A stretch of DNA of 64,000 nt from Gaetbulibacter saemankumensis DSM 17032 (GCF_000425645.1 NZ_KE384430.1:1481540-1545539); one strand, 5' to 3'; positions 42,043-51,201 are shown, counted from the first letter of the stretch. Numbers and translations: made by a program. Notes: generated from the letters alone by a model not told the origin.

Positions 42043-42606
42043 TTATTTACGAATTATCTTAACAATACCATTGTTACTCAACTTAATAATAGACGATGGT
42101 TTAGCGCAGATTTTTTCGTGGTGCAAATTTACAACATAGTCTACACCTTTTAAAACCTCAGGTGCTATTTCTTCAAAGGATTTTGGGGTTGGTTGTCCGC
42201 TAATATTTGCTGAGGTAGACACTATAGCTCCATTAAACCGTCTTGTAAGTTGATAGCAAAATTCATCATCTGGAATTCGAATAGCAATACTTCCGTCATC
42301 TGCAATTAAATTAGGAGCCAGATTTTGGGCCTCATCATATATTATAGTTGTTGGTTTGTCACTAATATCTATGATATCTAAAGCTGCATAAGGAATTTCT
42401 TTTACGTATTTTTTTAGCATTCTATCGTCAGCAACTAAACAGATTAGGGCTTTACTATCGACACGTTGTTTTAAATCGTAAACTTTTTTCACGGCTTCAT
42501 GGTTTGAAGCATCACAGCCAATTCCCCAAACAGTATCGGTAGGATAGAGAATAAGTCCGCCTTGTTTTAAAATAGTTAATGCGTTTGCAACTTCTTTATG
42601 TATCAT
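42043..42606 (-). CDS. tsaC: L-threonylcarbamoyladenylate synthase
   Basis: Sua5/YrdC-type enzyme that makes threonylcarbamoyl-AMP for the t6A37 modification of ANN-decoding tRNAs. Seen: 187 aa; GGLILYPTDTVWGIGCDA, KQRVDSKALICLV (KRxxxKP-like ATP/threonine site) and SIAIRIPDDEFC, STSANISGQPTP. The C-terminal Sua5 domain is absent, as in TsaC. It overlaps the stop of the pyruvyl transferase gene by 4 bases and continues to cca, so translation coupling is likely. Confidence 0.92.
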   Translation of the reverse strand: MIHKEVANALTILKQGGLILYPTDTVWGIGCDASNHEAVKKVYDLKQRVDSKALICLVADDRMLKKYVKEIPYAALDIIDISDKPTTIIYDEAQNLAPNLIADDGSIAIRIPDDEFCYQLTRRFNGAIVSTSANISGQPTPKSFEEIAPEVLKGVDYVVNLHHEKICAKPSSIIKLSNNGIVKIIRK

Positions 42607-43517
42607 AAGTTAAGAAAATCAAATACTTTTATGGCAAATATATTATTTATCTCTCTACATTCTTCAAGCACTCCGCTATAAGATTGGGCTTCTTTTAGTT
42701 TACTTTCAAAATTATCAAAAGAAGCTATAACTGGAGGGTATTTGAAATCATAAAATTTAGATGTTGTTGGAATAACAACGGTTTTTTTACCTAATAGAAT
42801 AGCCCAGTACATGGCGTGGTAACTATCTGTGACGATAGTATTAGATTTACCTATGAATGAAACCATTTCATCCAAACTTGTTGTATTCGAACTAACGGGA
42901 AAATGATTTAATTTATTTTGTAGCTTTTTATTTTTTGTTGACACCTTTCCAAATAAAATTCCAATTTCTTGGGTTGTTTTAAATTTTTTATCAAAAATGG
43001 GGTGCAAGCAGCTAACGCAAGGAACCCATTCATTTTTCATACTAAAGTCTCTAGTACCTGCTAAGCCAAATTTTTTAATATCTACATTGTAATTTGTAAA
43101 AGCACCTGTATTTTTTGATTTAATTTCATTGTGTCCAGCACCCCAAATCACAGTTTTTTTACCATCTACACTTAACTGTTCAAAGAGTTTCATCTGCATT
43201 TCAAAATGACGAAGATTTAGTAAACCACCACCTCCAATGATTAAGGAATCGTTTGATATGTTTTCAACCCAATTATTTCGCCTTTTTTTAGAAATGCTTC
43301 TAAAATCACTTATATCTAAATATTTGTCTTTAAGAACTTCAAAATATAAGTGAGGAGCGCAATAATAATCTCCTACATTATTAACATCGTGTCTGTGGAT
43401 GTTTATAACGTCATGATTCTTTTGAGCCGATTCCATTACAGAATTTATCACGTTTAGTTTTCTCTTATCACTATCTAAAACAGGAAAAATACTGCTGAGC
43501 CCCTTCTTTAAATTCAT
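42603..43517 (-). CDS. polysaccharide pyruvyl transferase family protein
   Basis: Transfers a pyruvyl ketal from PEP to an exopolysaccharide sugar, or a related transfer (CsaB/PSPyrTfe family). Seen: 304 aa; the family motifs NVGDYYCAPHLYFEVL near residue 45, LIIGGGGLLN at about 90, KKTVIWGAGHNEI, and the C-terminal IGKSNTIVTDSYHAMYWAILLGKKTVVIP containing the conserved His of the active site. First gene of the minus-strand block tsaC-cca; its position beside glycosyltransferases supports a role in surface-glycan synthesis. Acceptor sugar unknown. Confidence 0.85.
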   Translation of the reverse strand: MNLKKGLSSIFPVLDSDKRKLNVINSVMESAQKNHDVINIHRHDVNNVGDYYCAPHLYFEVLKDKYLDISDFRSISKKRRNNWVENISNDSLIIGGGGLLNLRHFEMQMKLFEQLSVDGKKTVIWGAGHNEIKSKNTGAFTNYNVDIKKFGLAGTRDFSMKNEWVPCVSCLHPIFDKKFKTTQEIGILFGKVSTKNKKLQNKLNHFPVSSNTTSLDEMVSFIGKSNTIVTDSYHAMYWAILLGKKTVVIPTTSKFYDFKYPPVIASFDNFESKLKEAQSYSGVLEECREINNIFAIKVFDFLNL

Positions 43518-43693
43518 TAAGTTTTCTTTAAATCATTAAATTGTCTATTGGGTAAAGGTATTAATTTAATATTTTTTTTATTGATGTTATTAACTTACAA
43601 CAATATGGGATGACTAATTTTATATTGAGATTCAAGTAGCAACAAAAATGAACAGATGGAGTAATCAAATTAGACTACGGATTTAAAAAAGTA

Positions 43694-43731
43694 CTATAAT
43701 CCTTGATTAAACTCTTAATCAAGGATTATAG
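43694..43731 (-). terminator. 17-bp perfect terminator hairpin
   Basis: CTATAATCCTTGATTAA (43694-43710) and TTAATCAAGGATTATAG (43715-43731) form a perfect stem with a four-base loop; on the minus strand a T-tract follows. It closes the DUF4422 gene pair ending at 43791. Confidence 0.75.
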
Positions 43732-43790
43732 ATATTATGATATGTAATTGTTTGATTTAAAAAATGGTAGAGTTGAAAAGACGATCCTTT

Positions 43791-44618
43791 TTATTCGATA
43801 AATTCGTTTGGTTTTGTGATTTCTGGATTATCTTCAAAAAAGTCATTCACTAATAAAAGTGGTAAATGTTTTACTTTGAATTTATTATGATGAATATAAA
43901 GTGAAAGAAGACGTTCAGATAAAAAACCAAAGACTCTTTTTTGATAGGAATCTTCACTTATGGTTATTCGAGATTCCAGTTTAAACAAAATATCAAAAAG
44001 CCATGAGCAATAATCATTTAGCCAATCATATTGAGCAATAAACATGTTGGCCATATAAAATCGGTCATAGCTATTATATAAATATTTTTCTATACTTGGT
44101 TTATATTCTGGATAATTCGTTTTAATGATTTCCATAGCTGTATTCCAGTCAGAGGCTCTATGATGAAAACAGTAGTCTTCTGCAATAGTTGCTGGTGCAT
44201 CTTGAACAGTATAGGTTCTAGGAAACGGAAGTATGATGTCATATTCTGAAAGCCATTTAGTGATTTTTTCTTCTATTTTATCATGTTTATCCTGTGTTTT
44301 TGTAATAAGTTTACTATTACTATCTATTTTTTTTAACCTTGATGATTTTCTGCTAAAAGGTTTTTTGAAAAAATGAAAGTATCGTCTATAATGCATAAGG
44401 CCTACAACATTTTCATTAGCCATGTTTTTCCACATCCAATATAGAGAAGTAAGTTCATTATAGTTAATGTTTTTTAGAGAGATATTATTTCCTGTATTAT
44501 CTAAAAGGTACGATTCGTCAATAACCGATTGAGAACAATCTGCTCCCACCTGAATAGGTGTCATTAGATTATTATTTATAAAGGTTTTGTCTTTATGTGT
44601 GGCAATAAGTATTTTCAA
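43791..44618 (-). CDS. DUF4422-domain glycosyltransferase (copy 1)
   Basis: Capsular-polysaccharide-type glycosyltransferase of the DUF4422 family, acting in the cytoplasm on lipid-linked or LPS sugars. Seen: 275 aa; MKILIATHK start, NELTSLYWMWKN, the family-defining VGLMHYRRYFHFF motif, a central insert, and the C-terminal FISEDSYQKRVFGFLSERLLSLYI-like block. It starts with TTG at 44618, one base after the stop of copy 2; the family alignment requires this start. Clear paralogue of the next gene. Donor and acceptor unknown. Confidence 0.82.
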   Translation of the reverse strand: MKILIATHKDKTFINNNLMTPIQVGADCSQSVIDESYLLDNTGNNISLKNINYNELTSLYWMWKNMANENVVGLMHYRRYFHFFKKPFSRKSSRLKKIDSNSKLITKTQDKHDKIEEKITKWLSEYDIILPFPRTYTVQDAPATIAEDYCFHHRASDWNTAMEIIKTNYPEYKPSIEKYLYNSYDRFYMANMFIAQYDWLNDYCSWLFDILFKLESRITISEDSYQKRVFGFLSERLLSLYIHHNKFKVKHLPLLLVNDFFEDNPEITKPNEFIE

Positions 44619-44619
44619 A

Positions 44620-45375
44620 TTAAATTATTTTGTATAAAGGGGTTTCTTTTATTTTAAAATTATGGTGTTGGAAATATAAGGCCGTTAACCTTTCAGATAT
44701 AAAACCAAAAATTCTAGCTTGATATGAGTCTTCTGGAATAGAAATTCGTTTTTCTAATTCGAATAATATATCGAATAACCATTTATAATACGCTTGCCAG
44801 ATTTTTTTTGAAGTAATAAGCATATTGGCGACGTAGAATTTCGATTCCCTGTTTAAATATTTTTCAATACTTGATTCGTATTCTGGGTATTTTTCGAGTA
44901 TTATTTGTTTGGTTAAATCGAAATCTTCTTTTTGGTGGCCAATAGCATAATTTTCTGATAAGGAAATACCTAAATCGTATGAAACAGGTAAAATGACATC
45001 ATAACTTTTAAAAATGTCTAAAATTAATTGTTCCTGTTTTTCGGGAGCTATTTTGTATAGTTTAGATTTTTTAAATGTCCCTTCGGTTATTTTTTTTTGT
45101 GTTGATGGTTTTAAACTTAAAGGATTCTTATAAAAATTAAAATACCTTCTGTAGTGGCAAAGACCTATATAATCAGCCTCATCATAATTTTTTGATATCC
45201 AATAGGCAGCAGTTAATTCACAAAAGTTTTTATTTTTTTCTGCAATATGGTCTCCTGTATGGTCATTTAAAATGCCTTTGAAAATTTCATGGTTGGAGCC
45301 GACTTGTAATGGAATATACAGGTTGTTATTTAAAGCAGGTGTTTGTTGGTGAGTTATGATGAAAATTTTTACCAT
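44620..45375 (-). CDS. DUF4422-domain glycosyltransferase (copy 2)
   Basis: Second DUF4422 glycosyltransferase, 251 aa, first gene of this two-gene operon. Seen: MVKIFIITHQQTPALNNNLYIPLQVG, FCELTAAYWISKN, IGLCHYRRYFNFY and the C-terminal SIPEDSYQARIFGFISERLTALYF block, all matching copy 1 at the same places. The two probably arose by tandem duplication and now add different sugars. The gene is divergent from the GT2-like enzyme at 45578. Confidence 0.82.
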   Translation of the reverse strand: MVKIFIITHQQTPALNNNLYIPLQVGSNHEIFKGILNDHTGDHIAEKNKNFCELTAAYWISKNYDEADYIGLCHYRRYFNFYKNPLSLKPSTQKKITEGTFKKSKLYKIAPEKQEQLILDIFKSYDVILPVSYDLGISLSENYAIGHQKEDFDLTKQIILEKYPEYESSIEKYLNRESKFYVANMLITSKKIWQAYYKWLFDILFELEKRISIPEDSYQARIFGFISERLTALYFQHHNFKIKETPLYKII

Positions 45376-45543
45376 TCGGATTTTAAGTTAACATAAATCT
45401 TCTTGTAGTTGAATATACGTATAAGTTGTTGTTTTGGTTGAGATAAAATATCTAAACTATAGATAATAATAATTAGTATTTTTATTAATATCTGAAAGTG
45501 TATACATGTTGCTTATTTATAATAATGTGTAAGCATAAGTACG

Positions 45544-45551
45544 TATATTTG
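45544..45551 (+). promoter_or_regulatory. -7 element for the GT2-like operon
   Basis: TATATTTG matches TAnnTTTG, 26 bases before the ATG at 45578; no clear -33 partner. Confidence 0.45.
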
Positions 45552-45577
45552 TCGTCCATTTATCAAATTTTGCAACG

Positions 45578-46450
45578 ATGAACAAAATTCAGGTAGGTTT
45601 TTTAGTGTCCTATGATTATGAATTGTTAAAAAATGCCATTCCATTAGTATATAAACATGCCGATACCATTTATCTTGCTGTGGACAAAGATAGGAAAACT
45701 TGGAATGGAAACCATATTCACATTGCTCCCGAGTTTTTTGCTTGGATAAAATCTATTGATGTTGATAATAAAATTCAATTATATGAAGATTACTTCTACG
45801 TAAACGAAATGTCTACCATGGCATGTGAGGTTCGAGAGCGTAAAATGTTGGCAGAAAAGATGGGAATTGGAAACTGGATTATTCAATTAGATGCAGATGA
45901 GTATTTCATAAATTTTGAGCGTTTTGTTTCTTTTTTGAAGAGCAAAAATCATTATTTAAATTCTCCAGAAAAACATAAAGTATTAATACAACCATTTCAT
46001 GTAAGTTTATACAAGAAGACTAAAAATGGATATTTGTATGTAAATAAAGCCACTAAAACAGTGGTTGCAACTAATTATCCTGATTATACTGTTGGTAGAA
46101 AGACCAATGGGAGAGTAATTTATTATAATGCGTTAATTTTGCATGAATGTTTGGCCAGAACACGCGAAGAATTGGTGCAAAAATTGACTAATTGGGGACA
46201 TAATGAAGAAGTCGATTTAGAAAGATTTATGAACAAATGGGATAGCGTAAACGAATTGAATTATAAAGAAAAGGAGAACTTCTTTTTTTTAGAGCCAGAA
46301 AAATGGAAGTATTTGGATTTTGTTGCAGGTAGTAATTTTTCCGAATTGTTTGAAAATTTTAGAAAGGAAAAAGAACAAGGGCTTTATAAATCCAATTTCT
46401 TTATATTCAAGAAGAATCTTGGACAATTTTTTAAATATTTATTTAAGTAG
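45578..46450 (+). CDS. GT2-like glycosyltransferase
   Basis: Glycosyltransferase-A-fold protein, 290 aa. Seen: MNKIQVGFLVSYDYELLKNAIPLVYKH, a Rossmann-like start similar to GT2; IQLDADEYFINF containing the D-x-D-like metal motif near residue 105; and a long C-terminal region (KRKEKEQG and KNLGQFFKYLF), which is basic and may touch the membrane. The acceptor-side motifs differ from common GT2s, so substrate is unknown. It begins a three-gene plus-strand block and is followed after 6 bases by the next GT2 gene. Confidence 0.72.
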   Translation: MNKIQVGFLVSYDYELLKNAIPLVYKHADTIYLAVDKDRKTWNGNHIHIAPEFFAWIKSIDVDNKIQLYEDYFYVNEMSTMACEVRERKMLAEKMGIGNWIIQLDADEYFINFERFVSFLKSKNHYLNSPEKHKVLIQPFHVSLYKKTKNGYLYVNKATKTVVATNYPDYTVGRKTNGRVIYYNALILHECLARTREELVQKLTNWGHNEEVDLERFMNKWDSVNELNYKEKENFFFLEPEKWKYLDFVAGSNFSELFENFRKEKEQGLYKSNFFIFKKNLGQFFKYLFK

Positions 46451-46456
46451 AAGGAT

Positions 46457-47242
46457 TTGAAAACTAGTTTAATTTTATCAACATATAATTGGCCTGAAGC
46501 TCTTGAACTTGTTTTACTGAGTGTAAAAAAGCAAAGGGTGTTTCCAGATGAAGTCATTATAGCAGATGATGGGTCGACAAAAGAAACAAAAACTTTAATT
46601 GAAGCATTTAATCAAGAATTTCCAGTTCCAATAAAACATGTCTGGCATAAGGATATTGGGTTTACAAAATCGGCTATTCTAAACAAAGCTATTGCGGAAG
46701 CTAAAGGAAGTTATATTATTCAGGCAGATGGCGATTGTATTTTGCATCCATGTTTTGTTAAAGATCATATAGAATTTGCTCAAAAGGGTTACTATTTATT
46801 TGGAAGCAGAGTAAATATTCAGAAGGCTCATTTAAGAAGTCTTTTCGAAATAAAGCAGACAAATTTTTCAGTATTTTCAAAGGGTATAAAAAAGCGCACC
46901 CGGGCATTGCGTTTTCCTTTACTAAGTAGATTGTATTTGCCAAAACCAAATTTTTCAAAAAAATACAGAGGCTGCAATACCTCCTATTTTAAAGAGGATT
47001 TTATTGCCGTAAATGGTTATAATGAAGAGTTTCAAGGCTGGGGTAGAGAGGATTCTGAGTTGGCACTTCGTCTACATAATTATGGTCTTCAAGGTCGCAG
47101 ATTGAGGTATAGGGGTATTGTTTTTCATATTTATCATCAGGAAAAATCAAAAAATAGATTAGAGTTTAATAATTCTATAGAATCAAGTACTAAAAGAAAT
47201 AAGGCTGCATGGTGTGAAAACGGTGTTGGGAAATACCTTTAA
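46457..47242 (+). CDS. GT2 family glycosyltransferase with TTG start
   Basis: Inverting glycosyltransferase, 261 aa, of family GT2 (chondroitin-polymerase-type group). Seen: KTSLILSTYNWPEALELVLLSV, IIADDGSTKET (DDGS), the metal motif IIQADGDCI, and the C-terminal GYNEEFQGWGREDSELALRL segment with the catalytic Glu-Asp. Start codon is TTG at 46457 with AAGGA immediately upstream; an ATG is not available near the family start. Likely adds one sugar to a lipopolysaccharide or capsule repeat. Confidence 0.85.
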   Translation: MKTSLILSTYNWPEALELVLLSVKKQRVFPDEVIIADDGSTKETKTLIEAFNQEFPVPIKHVWHKDIGFTKSAILNKAIAEAKGSYIIQADGDCILHPCFVKDHIEFAQKGYYLFGSRVNIQKAHLRSLFEIKQTNFSVFSKGIKKRTRALRFPLLSRLYLPKPNFSKKYRGCNTSYFKEDFIAVNGYNEEFQGWGREDSELALRLHNYGLQGRRLRYRGIVFHIYHQEKSKNRLEFNNSIESSTKRNKAAWCENGVGKYL

Positions 47243-47366
47243 TTAGCCTTAGTGTTACATGAAATTACTTTTATAAAAGAATAAAAATTTCAATAATACA
47301 TCAGTATTTTTGAAAAAATAAAATACCAGTAGTTCATTGCAATTATTAAGGTTGAAGTAGATAAAA

Positions 47367-48134
47367 ATGATAATTAATAAAACGATACACGAGAATTTTA
47401 AGGAACATATAGCCTTTTTTGATGATATTATTTTCAATTATAATACTAAAGGTGAAAATTTTGGAAATCAGGATAGGAATTCATTAAAGTTGTTTGCTCT
47501 GGGAGATAAAACATTGAATGTAAAATCTTTTAAAGTCCCTCATTTAATTAACCAAATAGCGTATCGTTTTTTTAGAAAAAGTAAGGCACAACGCTCTTAT
47601 GAATATGCCAATAAATTAATAGAATTAGAAATAGGAACCCCACAACCAATAGGGTATTATATTTTTAAGACCTTTTTTCTTTTTAAAAAAAGTTATTATA
47701 TCAGTGAGCATTTAAGTTGTGAGTTAACCTATAGAGAATTAACAACCGATTTTGATATTCCTAATTACGAGAATATTTTAAGAGCATTTACGCGATTCAC
47801 TTTTCAATTACATGAAAAGGGCGTTCATTTCTTAGATCATTCGCCTGGAAATACTCTAATTAAATTAAATAATGGTGATTATAAGTTTTATTTAGTTGAT
47901 CTCAATCGTATGGAATTTAAGTCTCTAGATTTTGAAACGCGTATAAAGAATTTTTCACGTTTAACCATACATAAATCTATGGTTGAAATTATGAGTGATG
48001 AGTATGCGAAATGTTCCGGATATGATTACGAAGAAGTATTCGGTTTAATGTGGTATGAAACTGAAGTTTTTCAAGAAAAATATCACCGTAAACGTCGGCT
48101 TAAAAAGAAACTGAAATTTTGGAAAGCGGGCTAA
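47367..48134 (+). CDS. LPS kinase (Kdo/WaaP-like) family protein
   Basis: Protein of 255 aa with a kinase-like fold of the Kdo/WaaP family, which phosphorylate Kdo or heptose residues of the LPS core. Seen: catalytic loop FLDHSPGNTLI (Asp157, Asn162), DFG-equivalent VDLNRMEF (Asp178) and a basic C-terminus (HRKRRLKKKLKFWK) that may contact acidic lipid. It is 124 bases downstream of the GT2 gene; the stop overlaps the stop of the convergent GT2-type gene by 4 bases. Substrate is inferred from family. Confidence 0.8.
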   Translation: MIINKTIHENFKEHIAFFDDIIFNYNTKGENFGNQDRNSLKLFALGDKTLNVKSFKVPHLINQIAYRFFRKSKAQRSYEYANKLIELEIGTPQPIGYYIFKTFFLFKKSYYISEHLSCELTYRELTTDFDIPNYENILRAFTRFTFQLHEKGVHFLDHSPGNTLIKLNNGDYKFYLVDLNRMEFKSLDFETRIKNFSRLTIHKSMVEIMSDEYAKCSGYDYEEVFGLMWYETEVFQEKYHRKRRLKKKLKFWKAG

Positions 48135-48910
48135 GATTGTTTAGTTAGACTTTTTAATTTTTGATATCTGTAATGTACACCATAGGCACTTAAGTAAGAT
48201 ATAATCAAGCCCTCTTTACCATCTAAGAATCCAAGTCTTAAAAAATAATTTAAAACAAATTTATAGGTTGGTCTCAATATAAAATGGAGCATGTTTGCTT
48301 TCTTACCTTTTTGGTGTAACTCAACTGCTTTTAATTTGGCATAGTGCTCCATTTTAGATTTATATTGCGAAGCACTGTCAAAAGAATAGTGGAGCATTTT
48401 GTTTTTAAGTAACATGCTTTTTCCGTTTAAAACAGGCATTTCATGTACCGTTTTACATTCATTATATTTCACAAAATCTTTTTTAAACAATCTGTAAGTG
48501 GTATCCGTTTGGAATCCACTAAATCTAATACGTTTTTGCTTAAAGAAAAAGAGACGTTTAAACATAAAACCAACAATATCATCGGTTGAGTTAACATGTT
48601 GTATGATTTCTTTTCTTAGATTTTCCGGGATACGTTCGTCGGCATCAATAAAAAGAACCCATTCGTATTTAGCCTGCTCTAATGCAAAGTTTCTTTGATT
48701 GGCAAAGTTGATAAACTCCCGCTGTATGGTTTTTACATTTTTATGGGATTTTAACTTTTCGTAAGTACCATCATTACTATAAGAATCTATCACTATAATT
48801 TCATCTGCAAAATTCACGGATTCTAATACAGCATCAATATGATTAACTTCGTTGAAAGTAATCATTAATGCAGATATTTTTTTTGTAGTATTCAATTTGA
48901 ATAGACTCAA
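48131..48910 (-). CDS. GT2 family glycosyltransferase (WaaE-like)
   Basis: Cytoplasmic sugar transferase, 259 aa at the longest reading. Seen: ISALMITFNEVNHIDAVLESV, DEIIVIDSYSNDGT, NFANQRNFALEQAKYEWVLFIDADERI (the metal motif) and a C-terminal basic amphipathic helix typical of WaaE/KdtX-like enzymes that add glucose to heptose of LPS core. Start uncertain: the first codon TTG at 48910, or the TTG at 48895 (MNTTKKISAL); no ATG lies before the catalytic core. Located between the LPS-kinase-like gene and glf. Confidence 0.82.
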   Translation of the reverse strand: MSLFKLNTTKKISALMITFNEVNHIDAVLESVNFADEIIVIDSYSNDGTYEKLKSHKNVKTIQREFINFANQRNFALEQAKYEWVLFIDADERIPENLRKEIIQHVNSTDDIVGFMFKRLFFFKQKRIRFSGFQTDTTYRLFKKDFVKYNECKTVHEMPVLNGKSMLLKNKMLHYSFDSASQYKSKMEHYAKLKAVELHQKGKKANMLHFILRPTYKFVLNYFLRLGFLDGKEGLIISYLSAYGVHYRYQKLKSLTKQS

Positions 48911-48935
48911 TAGGTTGGTTTATGAATTAACACAG

Positions 48936-50045
48936 CTAAGATACTTTATTCCCAAATTCTTTTTTGCTTTTCTTTAGAGCGGACGCAATAATTTGGTGCA
49001 TATCATAATATTTATACTCTGCTAATCTACCACCAAAAATCACATTCGACTCAGATTGAGAGAGCTTTCTATAGCGTTCATATTTGTTTTGGTTTTCATC
49101 ATTGTTAATGGGGTAGTATGCCTCTTTTTCAGGCGTCCATTTTTCAGGGTATTCCTTGGTTATTACCGTATTTGGCTGGGTGCCGAATTCAAAATGTTTG
49201 TGCTCTATAATCCTCGTATAAGGAATATCACCATCATTATAATTAACAACGGCATTACCTTGGAAGTTATCTGTTTCTAAGGTGGAATTTTCAAAACGAA
49301 GCGAACGATATTCTAATTTACCATATTTATAATCAAAAAATTCATCTATTTTACCTGTAAAAATGATAGTTTTTGCTATGTTTTTATAGGCTTCTCGGTT
49401 TTTAAAAAAATCTACATTGGTTCTCACTTCTATACCTGCTAACAACCCATCAATAATTTTATTATAACCTCCAATTGGAATCCCCTGGTATTTGTCGTTA
49501 AAATAATTGTTGTTGAAAGTGTATCGAACGGGAAGTCTTTTAATTATGAATGGAGGTAATTTAGTTGCCTTGGTACCCCATTGTTTTTCGGTATATTCTT
49601 TTATTAAAACTTCATAAACATCTTTACCAATAAGAGAAAGTGCTTGTTCTTCCAGATTTTGAGGTGTTTTAACTCCAAATTTTTCGATTTGTTTGTTAAT
49701 TATTGCTTTTGCTTCATCTGGTGCTTTAGTGCCCCATAATTGATAAAAAGTGTTCATATTAAAAGGTAAATTATAAAGTTTACCTTTCGATATGGATACC
49801 GGTGAGTTTATATAATTGTTGAATTCAGCAAATTGATTAACATAGTCCCAAATAGATTTATCATTCGTATGAAAAATATGAGCACCATATTTGTGAACAT
49901 TAATACCGTCAATGTTTTCACAATAAACATTTCCTCCCACATGATTTCTTTTATCTATTACCAGACATTTTTTGTTATTTTTTTTTGCTTCGTGAGCAAA
50001 TACAGAACCAAACAGTCCGGCACCAACAATTAAATAGTCGTACAT
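48936..50045 (-). CDS. glf: UDP-galactopyranose mutase
   Basis: FAD enzyme that interconverts UDP-galactopyranose and UDP-galactofuranose for glycans. Seen: 369 aa; MYDYLIVGAGLFGSVFA FAD-binding start (residues 1-17), KRNHVGGNVYCENIDGI, KYGAHIFHTND, and the C-terminal GRLAEYKYYDMHQIIASAL with the conserved Arg that binds UDP. Its presence means the surface glycan probably contains galactofuranose. It is transcribed after the GT9-like gene, separated by 109 bases that hold a possible promoter. Confidence 0.95.
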   Translation of the reverse strand: MYDYLIVGAGLFGSVFAHEAKKNNKKCLVIDKRNHVGGNVYCENIDGINVHKYGAHIFHTNDKSIWDYVNQFAEFNNYINSPVSISKGKLYNLPFNMNTFYQLWGTKAPDEAKAIINKQIEKFGVKTPQNLEEQALSLIGKDVYEVLIKEYTEKQWGTKATKLPPFIIKRLPVRYTFNNNYFNDKYQGIPIGGYNKIIDGLLAGIEVRTNVDFFKNREAYKNIAKTIIFTGKIDEFFDYKYGKLEYRSLRFENSTLETDNFQGNAVVNYNDGDIPYTRIIEHKHFEFGTQPNTVITKEYPEKWTPEKEAYYPINNDENQNKYERYRKLSQSESNVIFGGRLAEYKYYDMHQIIASALKKSKKEFGNKVS

Positions 50046-50065
50046 CTATATGTTTTAATTTTCTG

Positions 50066-50073
50066 CAAAATTA
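50066..50073 (-). promoter_or_regulatory. -7 element for glf
   Basis: TAATTTTG on the minus strand matches TAnnTTTG, 21 bases before the glf start at 50045. Confidence 0.4.
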
Positions 50074-50154
50074 CATTAAATAAATAGACCGTTAAAATGT
50101 ATTATCTTTTGGTAAATATTAATCTACTTTAAAGGGGAGGCTAGGGGGTGAGTA

Positions 50155-51201
50155 TTAAGAATTTAAAAACTTAATGAGTTTATTTTTAAAAAAATTTGGT
50201 TTGAATTTAAGATATAATGTTTCAGATTCTTGCTTATAGTGCTTTTCTGCTTTAGTATAGATATTAGGTTCGTAATCCTTTAAATGAACACCGATATTAC
50301 TTTCGTTTTCAAAAAGGTTCCATGAAGATTTATCAATCCAAGGGGAGAATATTGAAAATGTTTTAACATTGAGGGCTTTAGCCATATTTACCGCGCCACC
50401 TTCATTTCCTATAAGGGCATTACAGTGATAAGTAATCGCTAAAAATTGACGCAAACTATTGCCAAAAACATGTAAAAATATACGGTTTTGTGTTTCTGGC
50501 TTACAAAGATTATAGATGTTTTTTGCATCAGACTCCTGCGCCGGTATATAATTAAACAGTATCTGAGCCTTCGGTTTTTCACTAATTATGGTATCAATAA
50601 CCTCTGCCATATAATTTAAAGGGTAGGTTTTATTTTTGCCACTTCCTAAAACACTAATCATATACAATGGATTATCGAGATTTAATCCATTTTCTAATAG
50701 CAACTTTGAACTTTCTGAAATCTCTTCATTGCTTAAATAGATTTTTGGAATGACACTGGAAATTTGAATATCCAGAGGTTCCAGAAGTTGTAATCTGTGC
50801 CTTAAGGCAAGATTAGTTGAAGATGATTCTTTATCTCTTTTTATATTATTACTATAAAAGAAAGCGCTATAAGGTTTAAAATAAGAGATTTTTGTTTCAG
50901 CACCAGAAAGTAAGCTAATTATATTGCTCGATAATTTAGAATATACATCTACTACGATGTCGTATTTTTGTCGACGTATTTTTAAAGTAAATTTAAAAAG
51001 GCTAATTATGTTTTTTTGATCTCGTCGCGTGAATAAAACGAAATTATCTATAAATGGGTTGTTTTTAACAACCGGAAGAGTGTGCTCATTAATTAAGTAA
51101 TCTAATTGAGCGTTTGGAAATTTTTGGTGAAGTGCTTCAAACATGATACTGCTTGTAAGCACATCACCAATCATTTTTTGTTGTATAATGAGAATCTTCA
51201 T
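50155..51201 (-). CDS. GT9-family (heptosyltransferase-like) glycosyltransferase
   Basis: GT-B-fold enzyme, 348 aa, resembling ADP-heptose:LPS heptosyltransferases (WaaC/WaaF). Seen: MKILIIQQKMIGDVLTSSIMFEAL, the N-terminal domain opening of GT9, FDYLINEHTLPVV and the C-terminal NALIGNEGGAVNMAKALNVKTFSIFSPW segment containing the nucleotide-sugar-binding Gly-Gly. The start lies directly beside the dapD stop, with no gap, so it is probably transcribed with dapD, an unusual pairing of lysine and LPS genes. Confidence 0.85.
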   Translation of the reverse strand: MKILIIQQKMIGDVLTSSIMFEALHQKFPNAQLDYLINEHTLPVVKNNPFIDNFVLFTRRDQKNIISLFKFTLKIRRQKYDIVVDVYSKLSSNIISLLSGAETKISYFKPYSAFFYSNNIKRDKESSSTNLALRHRLQLLEPLDIQISSVIPKIYLSNEEISESSKLLLENGLNLDNPLYMISVLGSGKNKTYPLNYMAEVIDTIISEKPKAQILFNYIPAQESDAKNIYNLCKPETQNRIFLHVFGNSLRQFLAITYHCNALIGNEGGAVNMAKALNVKTFSIFSPWIDKSSWNLFENESNIGVHLKDYEPNIYTKAEKHYKQESETLYLKFKPNFFKNKLIKFLNS

